Source: Pseudidiomarina donghaiensis
Lineage (GTDB): Bacteria > Pseudomonadota > Gammaproteobacteria > Enterobacterales > Alteromonadaceae
Assembly: GCF_900116895.1 (NCBI RefSeq)
Contig: NZ_FPCF01000010.1
Coordinates: forward strand, 1-51,815
Direction: 5' to 3'
Length of the DNA stretch: 51,815 bases
Made by a program: the position numbers and the translations under genes. Positions within the stretch are counted from its first letter, which is position 1, and each line of letters starts with the position of its first letter. The notes beneath the pieces were generated by a model, which had not been told where the DNA came from, searched no databases, and saw nothing but the letters and a program-made list of their open reading frames with translations. Below, piece by piece: positions 1-8,638 of the stretch.

Positions 1-19
1 AGCTTTTATTAAAATGGAT

Positions 20-66
20 GCTACGTCAGACGTAGCCCGGCGTTACACGCCGGGGAGCGATGCTCC
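20..66 (+). other. Three back-to-back hairpins in the 23S-5S spacer
   Basis: Three perfect inverted repeats abut each other upstream of 5S. Arms GCTACG (20-25 and 31-36), CCCGGCGT (36-43) with ACGCCGGG (47-54), and GGAGC (54-58) with GCTCC (62-66). The arms share their end bases, so the three stems would stack closely in the precursor rRNA. The window starts downstream of, or at, the 23S 3' end, so this is transcribed spacer. A role in rRNA processing is an inference. Confidence 0.7.
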
Positions 67-134
67 AATCATGTAGAGTGGTCATCATTACCTTATACAG
101 AATACAATCAGCCTTCATATTGTTTAACAGTTTA

Positions 135-250
135 TGCCTGGCGGCCATAGCGAAGTGGAACCACCTGATCCATTCCGAACTCAGCAGTGAAACGCTTCAG
201 CGCCGATGGTAGTGTGGGAGTTCCCATGTGAGAGTAGGACACCGCCAGGC
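135..250 (+). rRNA. rrf: 5S ribosomal RNA
   Basis: The sequence matches the E. coli 5S pattern closely: 5' end TGCCTGGCGGC, internal CCGAACTCAG and CGCCGATGGTAGTGTGGG, and a 3' end GCCAGGC that closes helix I with the 5' end. The length of about 116 nt is normal; the exact 3' end may be one or two bases further. It is the last gene of an rRNA operon whose 16S and 23S lie left of the window. Confidence 0.95.
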
Positions 251-265
251 TTTAATTACGACGAG

Positions 266-292
266 ACCCCGAGCTAACGCTCGGGGTTTTTT
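266..292 (+). terminator. rrn operon intrinsic terminator
   Basis: A 9-bp stem, ACCCCGAGC (266-274) with GCTCGGGGT (279-287), has a TAAC loop and runs into six T residues. It lies 15 bp after the 5S gene and is a textbook Rho-independent terminator. Confidence 0.93.
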
Positions 293-299
293 CGTTTTG

Positions 300-410
300 G
301 GAAAGCCAAAAGCGTGATTCGTCCGCTGCGCTGCTCGCTAATATCCAATATCTAATAGCTAATATCGCCTTTGCTCTTCGTTAATATCGCTCTCGCTCTT
401 CGCCCTTAAT
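300..410. repeat. Degenerate short-repeat intergenic stretch
   Basis: Between the rrn terminator and the end of tamB, TAATATC occurs three times (about 339, 361 and 382), with a near copy at 352, and GCTCTTCG occurs twice (about 373 and 394). No ORF, promoter or stable hairpin was recognised here. It looks like decayed tandem or slippage-generated sequence. Confidence 0.4.
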
Positions 411-3400
411 TTACTTCTCGATAGTGTAAAAGATGTCGCCACCTTGAGCCTCACCACTAGCCGTGGTCTCAATAATAAAATGCTCAGACAGCAAATAACG
501 AATTAGGAAAGTATTGGTATTTTCAAATAATCCGACACCATATTTAACGTAAAGCTTAGGCGAAAGGTACTTACCGACATAAAACGACGTATCATTGGGA
601 TTCATGGTTGAATCAATACCGAACTCGTCGAAACCGAAGGTCTCTTGTAAGGACTCGCCTAACATGTCTGTTCCTTTGGAACCGAGTAGTATCAACGCCT
701 GCAGTTGCAAATTCTCGTTGCCGCCAGTGGTATTGCCAGAGCCTCTACCTAATATCAGGTAAGAAAGTATTTCGCTATCGGGCATCGCTGGTGTTGAATA
801 CAGACGAAAATCAGGCTCTTGTAAGGTGCCACTTACTTGAGCACCGACAGTGATGTTCTCTGTTGTCATCATGTTTTCTTTGGCACGAGATACCCGTAAA
901 TCAAGCCCAGGATTATTTACTGGCCCACCGCTATAAATAAGCGAGCCACGATCGATCTCTAAGCGCTGGCCATAGAGTTCATAAAAACCTTTTTGTACCT
1001 GAATACTACCTGCGGCCGTTAAGGCGCGATTGGGCGCCTCGTTAACGCGAATATTCCCACTTAATTGGCCGTCGAAACCAAAAGCTTTAACTTTGACATT
1101 TTCTCCTAACTTCACGCGAACGTTTGCGAATAATGGATAAATACTAGCGGGATCGGCTTCAACGCGTTCACCGTCTTCATAGATTCGCACGTCGCTTGAT
1201 GGTGTGGTGGCTGTGCTTTCAATTTCGGGTTGGTCAATGATAGCCGTTGGGATATCAATTTCGCCCGTTATATCTATGCGTTTATTCGCAAGTTTAATAT
1301 CAATATCTGGGCTGACATCAAGCGTTACAGTCGGTAATTGTATCGCTCTAAATTGATCACCTTGTATCTTGATATCTAAGGCGGGCATTAAAGGCTGTAT
1401 ATTGCCTTTTATGCTAATCCACCCATCACCGGATTCGGCCTGCCCATTCAAAGTAATTGTATCGTTTGAAGCTGAGTTGTCGAAGGCTGCAATGCGCACG
1501 TTTGAAAGCACAAGCCCAGTTTGTGCAAAACCAACTTCTTGTGCGGCCAACTCGACTGAGCCGACTATTTGTGGATCGGTTTTCGTACCGCTAATGGTGA
1601 TAGCACCGACGGCTTGCGCATTTTCGTAACGCAAATCGGGTAATACCCATTGCAGCACCGTGAGATCTTCTACATCGAGTAATATTTCACCATCGAGCAC
1701 AGCTTGTTTAAATGGATCATCGATGGATATTTCGCCAAGCAAGGTACCTTTTTGATTTTCAAGCTGTGCTATTAAAGCAGCATCAACATTTTGCTGATTA
1801 CCACTCCAATCAATTTCCCAATATTGAAACCGAGTGCTAACTTCTTCGTCTAGAGCAAACAAAATAGTGCGTTCACTGTGCAACCTGCCTTCTGTACTGA
1901 CCAAGTCGAAAGTTGATGCATCATAACTAAGTTGAGCATTTAAGTTTGCCAAGCCCCAAATTCGTTCGGCAACGGTTGCGTTGCGAAACCGATTTATCAG
2001 CGACAACGGTAGCCCGGTACCGGTTATGGTTGTTGTTTGTATGCCACTTTCGTTGGTCGTGTCGGCGCATATCTCGGCTGTCGTTCTCCGGCTGTTTGCG
2101 GCGATACAAACATCAGTTGCGGAAAACGCCATAGGCGTAGCGACTGGAACAATGAAGCTTCCTGCGCCTTTGTTTTGCCAGTCTCCAAAGTCTGGATGAT
2201 TGATATGAAGCTCAGTTAAGGCAATACTAAGATTTTGATCAAGTGCGCCAGTAAGTGCGAATTTTACTGTCGCGCTGCCAACCACGTAACTTCCCAGTTT
2301 TAGCGCGTCAAGCTGCGGCACTGCGAGGGAGACAACAAGCGGATCGTCATTTTGCATCGAGCCGTCAAGTTCAAGAGAATTATCAGTCCAGTTTAACTGA
2401 AAGCCCGTTGCAGCAAGGCGTTGGTTGTTATAGGCAATTTGGCCTCGAGCAGACACAGGCTCAGTAGAGTAGGCGTTTAATTCAGGTATTGATGCCACAA
2501 GCTCAGTAATTGTTGCTTCCATGGCCAAACCATCAGACCAGCCTATAGTGGCATTGAACTCTGCATTGACCGATTCAGACATGATCGTGAGATCATCAAT
2601 AGTGACCTGATCTAAGTTGCCTGTCCCAGTGCTTGAAATAGAGAGGTCTGTGTAGTGATCAAAGTCTGCGACCATATCCAATTGGTGGGCGAACTGCGAT
2701 AAGTCGCCGTTGGCTTGAAACGAGAGGGTATTGAACGCTGCAACTCTTCCCGTCAAGCTATCGGGTAACTCTATGTTCTCGGCCACCAATGTTACATTTA
2801 CTTGTGCTTTATCGGGCGCTGTTAAAGCGCCTAAATAATTTGTTACGGTGCCGCTGACAACCAACATTCCTCGCTGAGTGTCGTTTAAGTGAGCCGACAA
2901 ACGCTCTACTACCACCTGGTTTTGATCGAGGGTCAATTCTGCCATCACTGTTGTTTGTGATAAAAAGCTGTTCCAAGGGCTATTTTGCGGAAAAACAAGA
3001 CCGAGTAATGGAGCGATTTTAAAGTTAGTTAATTGTGCTTGAGCTAGCCACTTAGGTTGGCTCAATAGGTCTTTAACATCAACACTAATGCGCTGCTCCT
3101 GGGTGTCGTTGTTGATTTGGAACTCGGAAGTTAACTCCAGTGCTTTGGTATCACCGCTAATATTGGCGGTACCTATTACTTCGCCAATATCGGCTTGCGA
3201 CAATGCATTTGATACTCGCCAACTTGCATTTAACTGCAGTGGAAATAGCCCAGCAGTTGTGATATTCCCCTTAGCTGAAATTTCGCTTTCTTTATAAGTT
3301 AACTGCAGACGTTGAATGTCGAGTTGCTGCTCAAACCAAGTTAGTTTGAGATTCAAGTCGGGTAGTTGCTGTCTTACGACTTGGCTATTGTTTTGTGCGG

Positions 3401-3833
3401 AAATAAGACTAACGTGGCGCGTTCTTAATTGCTCAATCTGTAATTCAATGGGGAGAGAGAGCTCAGGTAAGATGAACGGTGAGTCTTCGTTTTCAGAGTT
3501 AGAAGATGCTGGCAGCCAAATATTAACCTGCTCAGCGCCTACTTTTTTTAATATTAATTTGTCATCTAAAAGGGCTGCGGGATGCCATGCTAACTCAATG
3601 TAACCACTTTCTATGCGCAAGGTCTGGTTGCTAATTTTTACGTCATTGATACGTAACTCGGAAATCAAATTTCCGCCTATATCGCTGTAACTTAATTCAT
3701 AGTCGGTAAATTTTATGGCTTGATTGATTAACCAAACGGAACCAGTAGTAGTGGCCACCAAAGCAAATAGAAGGCTTGGAATAAGCACAAACAGTGAGAC
3801 AATGGTCCAGGCCAGGTATTTAACAAACTTCAT
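411..3833 (-). CDS. tamB: Translocation and assembly module subunit TamB
   Basis: 1140-residue inner-membrane-anchored protein that spans the periplasm and works with TamA in outer-membrane protein insertion and phospholipid transport. One N-terminal membrane segment (about residues 8-35) is followed by a very long beta-rich region with alternating polar and hydrophobic residues. The C-terminal DUF490/TamB domain is recognisable near the end (FGFDEFGID, VGKYLSPKLYVKYGVGLFE). Length is a little below E. coli TamB (1259). The start ATG overlaps the tamA stop in an ATGA arrangement, so the two are translationally coupled. The gene ends about 120 bp from the rrn terminator. Confidence 0.93.
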   Translation of the reverse strand: MKFVKYLAWTIVSLFVLIPSLLFALVATTTGSVWLINQAIKFTDYELSYSDIGGNLISELRINDVKISNQTLRIESGYIELAWHPAALLDDKLILKKVGAEQVNIWLPASSNSENEDSPFILPELSLPIELQIEQLRTRHVSLISAQNNSQVVRQQLPDLNLKLTWFEQQLDIQRLQLTYKESEISAKGNITTAGLFPLQLNASWRVSNALSQADIGEVIGTANISGDTKALELTSEFQINNDTQEQRISVDVKDLLSQPKWLAQAQLTNFKIAPLLGLVFPQNSPWNSFLSQTTVMAELTLDQNQVVVERLSAHLNDTQRGMLVVSGTVTNYLGALTAPDKAQVNVTLVAENIELPDSLTGRVAAFNTLSFQANGDLSQFAHQLDMVADFDHYTDLSISSTGTGNLDQVTIDDLTIMSESVNAEFNATIGWSDGLAMEATITELVASIPELNAYSTEPVSARGQIAYNNQRLAATGFQLNWTDNSLELDGSMQNDDPLVVSLAVPQLDALKLGSYVVGSATVKFALTGALDQNLSIALTELHINHPDFGDWQNKGAGSFIVPVATPMAFSATDVCIAANSRRTTAEICADTTNESGIQTTTITGTGLPLSLINRFRNATVAERIWGLANLNAQLSYDASTFDLVSTEGRLHSERTILFALDEEVSTRFQYWEIDWSGNQQNVDAALIAQLENQKGTLLGEISIDDPFKQAVLDGEILLDVEDLTVLQWVLPDLRYENAQAVGAITISGTKTDPQIVGSVELAAQEVGFAQTGLVLSNVRIAAFDNSASNDTITLNGQAESGDGWISIKGNIQPLMPALDIKIQGDQFRAIQLPTVTLDVSPDIDIKLANKRIDITGEIDIPTAIIDQPEIESTATTPSSDVRIYEDGERVEADPASIYPLFANVRVKLGENVKVKAFGFDGQLSGNIRVNEAPNRALTAAGSIQVQKGFYELYGQRLEIDRGSLIYSGGPVNNPGLDLRVSRAKENMMTTENITVGAQVSGTLQEPDFRLYSTPAMPDSEILSYLILGRGSGNTTGGNENLQLQALILLGSKGTDMLGESLQETFGFDEFGIDSTMNPNDTSFYVGKYLSPKLYVKYGVGLFENTNTFLIRYLLSEHFIIETTASGEAQGGDIFYTIEK

Positions 3834-5620
3834 AAGTCAGGGCCTATGGTTAAATGCAGTCGCCATGGGTTACTTGGTTCATCAAGCGCCATTGCTAAGT
3901 CTAAACGAACAGGGCCAATGGGTGAAATCCAACGAACACCGAAGCCAGCGCTTTGCTTCAAGCGCTCGTTCCAGTCCATCATGCTGTTACCAATATCGGT
4001 GAAAAGTGCAATACGCCAATTTGATTTGATGGCGTAATCGAGCTCAACTGAGCTAGCCGTCATATAACGTCCACCCACAACAACCCCTTCATCATTGGTA
4101 GGGCCTAGTTGCTGATACGCATAGCCACGCACACTATGATCGCCGCCGGCAAAGAAACGCAGCGTCGGCCCCAACTCCTCAAAGTTATCGGCGCGCAAAG
4201 CTCCGACCTCTGAACGAACTAAAATACGCCACTGATCACTCAAACGGTGAACCCACTTGGCACTTAATTTCACTGATGCAAAGGTAGTCTCTGATAATGC
4301 ACTATCGTGACCGCCTTGCAACATAATTGAAAGACGATAACCATCATCGGTGATATTTCGGTTCGCCTCTAAACTAGAGCTTTCAATTAAGCTCCACTGC
4401 ACCGAAGGAATCAAAAAGCTTGAGCTTTCGCTAGGGTCGCTACCGAATGAGAAGTCTTCACGCTGATAGGCCAATTGGTAGGTGCGATGCCAGCGGTCGT
4501 AATGACGTAAGTCACTTACGGATGTTTTATAAAGCGTCGAACGTTGCTCTTCATAGGATCGATCGGTAATTTCTCCATTAAAACTATAAACATCTCGTGC
4601 TGGGTCATTGCCAGGAATTTGGTAGCTAACAAAACCGGTGTTTTGAACTTCGGACAAGCGAACAACACTACTTAGTTTATGTCCTCGGTCATTGACCCAG
4701 CGTCGATCAAAGCCCATCGTTACCCGAGCGCCGGTGTCGGTTCCGTAGCCGAGACCAAACTGATAGCGGTTGCGTTTATTCGGTTCCAATCGAACATCTA
4801 TAGGCACCTGATTATTGTTGGTTTGATCCCACAGGGGGGAAACCTCGACATGGCTGAAATAGTCGCTACTGGCAAGATCAACTTGTAAATCAAGCAGTTT
4901 TCGAGTGCTAAACGGTTCGCCACTTTGATGATCGAGAAATCGATTAAGCAGCTTATTTGAAATAAATGCGCAGCAAAATATGGTGTCGCCAAACAGATAG
5001 CGCTCGGCAGAGTCAAACATCAGTGTTACATTTGCAAGCTGCTGGTCACGCAGCACGTCAATGTGTTGCGCGGTGAATTTCGCGTCATAGTAACCACGTT
5101 CGGCTGCAAGATTTCTTAGCGCGCCCTTTAGCGCTTCGTAATCTTGATGGCGTAGTGGCCTACCTTTTTGTAACTTGTGATTGCGCAGTAGCTTATCGAA
5201 ATCGGCGTCGTATTGAGCGCCCCCAAGCAATGTGATGTCCACTTGATTATAAGTCGTTACGGGGCCTGGGTTGACTTGGTATTTAACCGTCCATGTATCC
5301 TCTGTTTCTATAATTTTGTGGGTAACATCGCTGTTGTAGAAACCGTAAGGTTGCAAGGCCGTTTTAATTTCTTGTTCACCTTGTTGCGCTAGATAGCGCA
5401 CTCGGATAACAGACGGAACTGTTTCTTCCACAAGAGCAGCAACAGTGAGGTAATTATAGGCATTTGTTGAGTACGGCTCAGCAAGCCCTTCAATGACGAC
5501 TGCAAGTTTGGCATCGCTGGTCTGCCATGAGGACTGAGCATAGGCAGACGGTGCTGCTATTAGTGCTAAACCACTAAACGCCAGCAAAAATAGAGCAAAA
5601 CTGCGGCCAACTACACTCAT
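3830..5620 (-). CDS. tamA: Translocation and assembly module subunit TamA
   Basis: Omp85-family outer-membrane barrel, partner of TamB. I chose the ATG at 5620 (596 residues): an AGGAAA ribosome binding site sits six bases upstream and a clear signal peptide follows (FALFLLAFSGLALIAAPSAYA, cut before QSSW). An in-frame start at 5653 would put residues ahead of the signal. The N-terminal third has POTRA-like segments (for example YNSDVTHKI and YDAKFTAQHIDV). The C-terminal half is a 16-strand-type barrel with the conserved FFAGGDHSVRGYAYQQLGP motif, and the chain ends in LHLTIGPDL. It is the first gene of the tamAB pair. Confidence 0.92.
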   Translation of the reverse strand: MSVVGRSFALFLLAFSGLALIAAPSAYAQSSWQTSDAKLAVVIEGLAEPYSTNAYNYLTVAALVEETVPSVIRVRYLAQQGEQEIKTALQPYGFYNSDVTHKIIETEDTWTVKYQVNPGPVTTYNQVDITLLGGAQYDADFDKLLRNHKLQKGRPLRHQDYEALKGALRNLAAERGYYDAKFTAQHIDVLRDQQLANVTLMFDSAERYLFGDTIFCCAFISNKLLNRFLDHQSGEPFSTRKLLDLQVDLASSDYFSHVEVSPLWDQTNNNQVPIDVRLEPNKRNRYQFGLGYGTDTGARVTMGFDRRWVNDRGHKLSSVVRLSEVQNTGFVSYQIPGNDPARDVYSFNGEITDRSYEEQRSTLYKTSVSDLRHYDRWHRTYQLAYQREDFSFGSDPSESSSFLIPSVQWSLIESSSLEANRNITDDGYRLSIMLQGGHDSALSETTFASVKLSAKWVHRLSDQWRILVRSEVGALRADNFEELGPTLRFFAGGDHSVRGYAYQQLGPTNDEGVVVGGRYMTASSVELDYAIKSNWRIALFTDIGNSMMDWNERLKQSAGFGVRWISPIGPVRLDLAMALDEPSNPWRLHLTIGPDL

Positions 5621-5724
5621 GAATTTCCTTTCAAATAAGTACATTGAAAACAACAGTATAACACTGTGGTTTTAATAGAGTGGTGAAAAATGCCGCAGTC
5701 AGTGTGTCGAAGTGCATAAATCAC

Positions 5725-5752
5725 TTGCCACCTTAGTTGTGGCCAGTATAAT
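5725..5752 (+). promoter_or_regulatory. Promoter of tRNA-Trp
   Basis: TTGCCA (5725-5730), a 16-bp spacer and a perfect TATAAT (5747-5752) lie 15 bp before the mature tRNA 5' end, which fits a sigma70 start just ahead of the tRNA. Confidence 0.8.
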
Positions 5753-5767
5753 TCAGACCTTAATTGC

Positions 5768-5844
5768 AGGGGTGTAGTTCCAATTGGTAGAACAGCGGTC
5801 TCCAAAACCGACGGTTGGGGGTTCGAATCCCTCCACCCCTGCCA
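5768..5844 (+). tRNA. trpT: tRNA-Trp (anticodon CCA)
   Basis: Acceptor arm AGGGGTG pairs with CACCCCT, and the D arm, anticodon loop CTCCAAA (CCA anticodon), T arm GGTTCGAATCC and encoded GCCA 3' end are all present. The outermost pair of the anticodon stem is a G-A mismatch; the rest fold normally. It has a strong promoter of its own and no terminator behind it, so transcription may run on into holD. Confidence 0.95.
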
Positions 5845-5892
5845 CTATTCAAAATACTTCCTTATTCGCAGCCGTTCAGATAGGCTAAGCGC

Positions 5893-6249
5893 ATGAACAA
5901 AAGCGACACACCTTTATTTAATACGAGTCAACAGCGAGCATTAGCAGCGTTGGGTTTACCCTTGTGGCAAAAGCGCACGAACGATGCTAGTCAAGCAACA
6001 GCCGAAAGTTGCTACCGCCTTGGGCACTGGTTAATCATTGTGTCGCAACCGCTAGCAGTGAGTAAGCCGCAATGGTTGTCTGATTTGGCATTGGTATTGG
6101 ACACTCCGTTGGCTTCGCTTGCCGAAATATCCTCACGACAAAAAGCCGACTGGCCATCGCAACAACAATTACACGTTCACATCGACAGCACTGGAATGAT
6201 TGAAGCACAGTGTAAACGCGATTTGTGGCAGCGTATTTTGGGGCATTGA
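5893..6249 (+). CDS. holD: DNA polymerase III psi subunit, HolD-like
   Basis: 118 residues. HolD links the clamp loader (through chi) to SSB and is poorly conserved. Two patches fit the family: an N-terminal RALAALGLPLWQKR that matches the LG-x-x-x-W-x-x-R pattern, and a C-terminal RDLWQRI like the conserved helix near the E. coli HolD end. The strongest support is position: it sits directly before rimI, as in E. coli. The catalytic domain is otherwise featureless. Identification rests on synteny plus weak similarity. Confidence 0.72.
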   Translation: MNKSDTPLFNTSQQRALAALGLPLWQKRTNDASQATAESCYRLGHWLIIVSQPLAVSKPQWLSDLALVLDTPLASLAEISSRQKADWPSQQQLHVHIDSTGMIEAQCKRDLWQRILGH

Positions 6250-6266
6250 CAACACTTGGTACAGTG

Positions 6267-6725
6267 ATGAGTACAGTTAAAATTGTGCAGTTATCCAATT
6301 GGCATGAACAAATTGCCATGATTGAAAACACTGCAGCGGTAGTACCTTGGTCTCGCAATAATTTGCGTTCTTGTTTCAATGCTGGTTATCAGAATTTTGG
6401 GGCCATGACAGCTGACGGCAACATTGTTGGTTTTATTATTGTGCAGCAATATTTGCGCGACGAATGGACAATTATGGATGTGGCGGTTGCCCCGAGTTTC
6501 CAGCGACAGGGTATTGGTAACGATTTGGTTAGGCAGGTAACCGCGGCCGCAGACTTAGCGCAAGCTGAGATTATTTTAGAGGTGCGCGAGTCAAACCAGG
6601 CAGCACAGCAGTTGTATGATCGAGCGGGGTTTAACCAAATTGGTAAACGCAAAGAATACTATCCGAACTCCGATGGCAGCCGAGAAGCGGCTATTGTGAT
6701 GAGCAGAAAGCCGCAGTCAATTTAA
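6267..6725 (+). CDS. rimI: Ribosomal protein bS18 alanine N-acetyltransferase RimI
   Basis: GNAT acetyltransferase of about 152 residues that acetylates the N-terminal alanine of S18. The acetyl-CoA motif A is clear (VAVAPSFQRQGIGNDLVRQV, with R-x-x-G-I-G), followed by EVRESNQAAQQLYDRAGF and the GKRKEYY motif typical of RimI. I start at the ATG at 6267; a longer frame from 6225 would overlap holD and add residues not typical of the family. It ends against the convergent ArsR gene, sharing TTAA between the two stop codons. Confidence 0.92.
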   Translation: MSTVKIVQLSNWHEQIAMIENTAAVVPWSRNNLRSCFNAGYQNFGAMTADGNIVGFIIVQQYLRDEWTIMDVAVAPSFQRQGIGNDLVRQVTAAADLAQAEIILEVRESNQAAQQLYDRAGFNQIGKRKEYYPNSDGSREAAIVMSRKPQSI

Positions 6726-7039
6726 TCGCAATAGGTTGGACAGAACTTGGCTCGTAACAACTGCATAAACCGCATCGTGTCTGGGTCTTGAATAGAATAA
6801 TAAATAGTTTGTGCTTCTTTGCGAAACTTAACCAAACCTTGTTCGCGCAGTACTGCTAAATGTTGTGAGAATGCTGATGCGCTGAGTGGGAAGAATTGGT
6901 TGAGTTGACCAACGCTCTTTTCACCGCCGGCTAAATGACACAAAATTTGTAAGCGGTGTTCATTCGCAATAGAACGAAGGAACATAGCCGCATTTTTTGC
7001 TTCTTCAGCATTTAGTTCAGCTTCTATCAGCATACTCAT
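6722..7039 (-). CDS. ArsR-family repressor of the YgaV/BigR/SqrR thiol-sensing type
   Basis: 105-residue winged helix-turn-helix protein (recognition helix LSASAFSQHLAVLREQGLV, wing FRKEAQTIYYSI). Cys34 (QILCHL) and Cys100/Cys104 (FCPTYCD at the C-terminus) match the positions of the two cysteines that sense sulfane sulfur or thiol oxidants in YgaV, BigR and SqrR. It lacks the metal-binding box of classic ArsR/SmtB. It lies 15 bp after a DUF2892 membrane protein, the same partnership as ygaV-ygaP in E. coli. Its ligand is inferred, probably persulfide or a related species. Confidence 0.85.
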   Translation of the reverse strand: MSMLIEAELNAEEAKNAAMFLRSIANEHRLQILCHLAGGEKSVGQLNQFFPLSASAFSQHLAVLREQGLVKFRKEAQTIYYSIQDPDTMRFMQLLRAKFCPTYCD

Positions 7040-7054
7040 AACTTTCTCTCTTTA

Positions 7055-7270
7055 TTATTTCTGTTGCGCAAGTTCTCGTTCAGTTTTCAGCTTGAATACT
7101 TTTTTCATAAACAGGCTAGCTGGGCAGAAACCAGTAAAAGACTGTTGGAATAAATTAGCACCAACAAATACTGTTAACCATACCCAGTTAGGATGAACCC
7201 ATACAGTTAAGGCGACAGATAATAACACCATAAAGCCCGCGAAGGCAGTCAAAGCTTTTTCGACACTCAT
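7055..7270 (-). CDS. DUF2892 small membrane protein, YgaP C-terminal-like
   Basis: 71 residues with two membrane segments (about 5-25 and 28-48) and the family motif GANLFQQSFTGFCPASLFMKK. It corresponds to the membrane part of YgaP without the rhodanese domain. The neighbouring ArsR gene and a palindrome over its promoter suggest autoregulated expression in response to sulfur or NO stress. The single Cys in GFCP is conserved in the family. Confidence 0.85.
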   Translation of the reverse strand: MSVEKALTAFAGFMVLLSVALTVWVHPNWVWLTVFVGANLFQQSFTGFCPASLFMKKVFKLKTERELAQQK

Positions 7271-7281
7271 AATGAACCCCT

Positions 7282-7330
7282 TACTTTAGAAGATGCTAAA
7301 GTATGATAGCTCTAGATTGGCTGCACGCAA
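7282..7330 (-). promoter_or_regulatory. Promoter with overlapping palindromic operator for the DUF2892-arsR pair
   Basis: Reading the minus strand, a -35 TTGCGT (7325-7330), 16-bp spacer and -10 TATCAT (7303-7308) point at the DUF2892 gene. The expected start point lies inside a perfect inverted repeat, TACTTTAG (7282-7289), six bases, CTAAAGTA (7296-7303). That is a natural site for the ArsR dimer, though the assignment is inferred from position only. Confidence 0.6.
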
Positions 7331-7350
7331 AGTGATCTTTATCATTATTT
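7329..7350 (+). promoter_or_regulatory. Possible CRP-like site upstream of the cdd-deo operon
   Basis: AGTGA (7331-7335), six bases, TCATT (7342-7346), inside AT-rich flanks, resembles the CRP consensus TGTGA-N6-TCACA with seven of ten core bases. CRP control of deo genes is well known in enterobacteria. No convincing -10 could be paired with it, so this is weak. Confidence 0.3.
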
Positions 7351-7443
7351 AAGAATATACCGAAATAACTCCCCCTTTTGGTGTACTTGGATTTAAGCGC
7401 CGATCGGGGTAAGCTTTACTGCCATACACAACAAACTTTTAAT

Positions 7444-7869
7444 ATGAGCGAATTCAATTCAAATCTGCAAACGGCTAAACAGCTTGCAATCAAAGCAGCA
7501 GCGCAGGCGTACGCTCCTTATAGTCGATTTAAAGTCGGTGCTGTTCTTACCTTAAAAAACGGCGACACCATTAGTGGCTGTAATGTTGAAAATGTATCTT
7601 ATGGCTTATCAAATTGTGCCGAGCGAACGGCCTTATTTAGCGCGATCGCGCAAGGTGTCGACTTAACAGAAATTGCGCAGGTAACTATCTACACGCCAAG
7701 TGACGAGGTTTATTCGCCGTGCGGAGCATGCCGACAAGTTATGGCGGAATTTTTAAGCGCTGAAACGCCAGTAATATCTACCAGCAACGGCGGTGAGCAA
7801 CACTGGACGGTAAGCTCGCTACTGCCTCACGCATTTCATTTTGATATCGAAAATTATCGAGCTGATTAA
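7444..7869 (+). CDS. cdd: Cytidine deaminase
   Basis: 141-residue tetrameric-type cytidine deaminase that converts cytidine and deoxycytidine to the uridine forms. Zinc ligands are Cys58 (in SNCAERTA, with catalytic Glu60), Cys93 and Cys96 (SPCGACRQ). The N-terminal YAPYSRFKVGAVL motif is typical. I use the ATG at 7444, giving normal length; the frame stays open upstream to 7378 but the extra residues have no family match. It is the first gene of the nucleoside operon, one base from deoC. Confidence 0.95.
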   Translation: MSEFNSNLQTAKQLAIKAAAQAYAPYSRFKVGAVLTLKNGDTISGCNVENVSYGLSNCAERTALFSAIAQGVDLTEIAQVTIYTPSDEVYSPCGACRQVMAEFLSAETPVISTSNGGEQHWTVSSLLPHAFHFDIENYRAD

Positions 7870-7870
7870 T

Positions 7871-8638
7871 ATGACAGAACTTGATGCAGCGAAATATGCT
7901 ATTCGCTTTATGGACTTAACGTCGCTAAATAATGACGACACGCCAAGTAAAATTACTCAGCTTTGTGAGCTCGCTAAAACACCTTACGGAAACACGGCCG
8001 CCGTGTGTGTATTCCCTGAAATGGTGGTTTGGGCCAAGCTTGAGCTAGCCAGGTTACAGTTGGCGCACGTTAAAGTAGCGACGGTGACGAACTTCCCTGC
8101 CGGCAACGAAGATATTACGCGGGCCGCCGAAGAAACTGCACGAGCAGTTGCGGCTGGGGCCGATGAAGTGGATGTGGTTTTCCCATGGCGCGCTTTCAAG
8201 GCAGGCAACACTGCTGTTGGGCATGAATTGGTGTCCGCATGTAAACAAGCCTGCGGTGATCAGGCAATACTGAAAGTTATTATTGAAAGTGGTGAGCTAG
8301 CAACTCCAGAGTTGATCACTGCGGCCAGTAATATTGCTATCAGCGCCGGAGCCGATTTCATTAAAACGTCGACCGGTAAAGTACCCGTCAATGCAACCTT
8401 AGAAGCAGCTGAGTTAATGCTTAATTGTATCAAGCAAAGCGGCAGCGCTTGTGGATTTAAAGCTGCAGGTGGCGTACGCACCGCCAGTGATGCTCAAGCT
8501 TATTTGGAGCTTGCAGAGTCAATCATGGGGAGCAACTGGCTGACCGCGGAAAATTTCCGTTTTGGCGCCAGTAGTTTACTCAAGAATTTAACGGACACGC
8601 TTGCTGGTAAGCAAGCGCATGCACAGGATGGCTATTAA
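7871..8638 (+). CDS. deoC: Deoxyribose-phosphate aldolase
   Basis: 255 residues, close to E. coli DeoC (259). Cleaves deoxyribose 5-phosphate into acetaldehyde and glyceraldehyde 3-phosphate. The Schiff-base lysine is Lys165 in DFIKTSTGK, with the ADEVDVVFP motif before it and [10 protein letters not shown] after it. The start ATG at 7871 follows the cdd stop by one base. Its stop overlaps the deoA start (TAATG). Confidence 0.97.
   Translation: MTELDAAKYAIRFMDLTSLNNDDTPSKITQLCELAKTPYGNTAAVCVFPEMVVWAKLELARLQLAHVKVATVTNFPAGNEDITRAAEETARAVAAGADEVDVVFPWRAFKAGNTAVGHELVSACKQACGDQAILKVIIESGELATPELITAASNIAISAGADFIKTSTGKVPVNATLEAAELMLNCIKQSGSACGFKAAGGVRTASDAQAYLELAESIMGSNWLTAENFRFGASSLLKNLTDTLAGKQAHAQDGY

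Noticed and set aside
5768-5892. tRNA-Trp as an integration site for a mobile element
   Set aside because: No integrase, no direct repeat of the tRNA 3' end and only housekeeping genes downstream.
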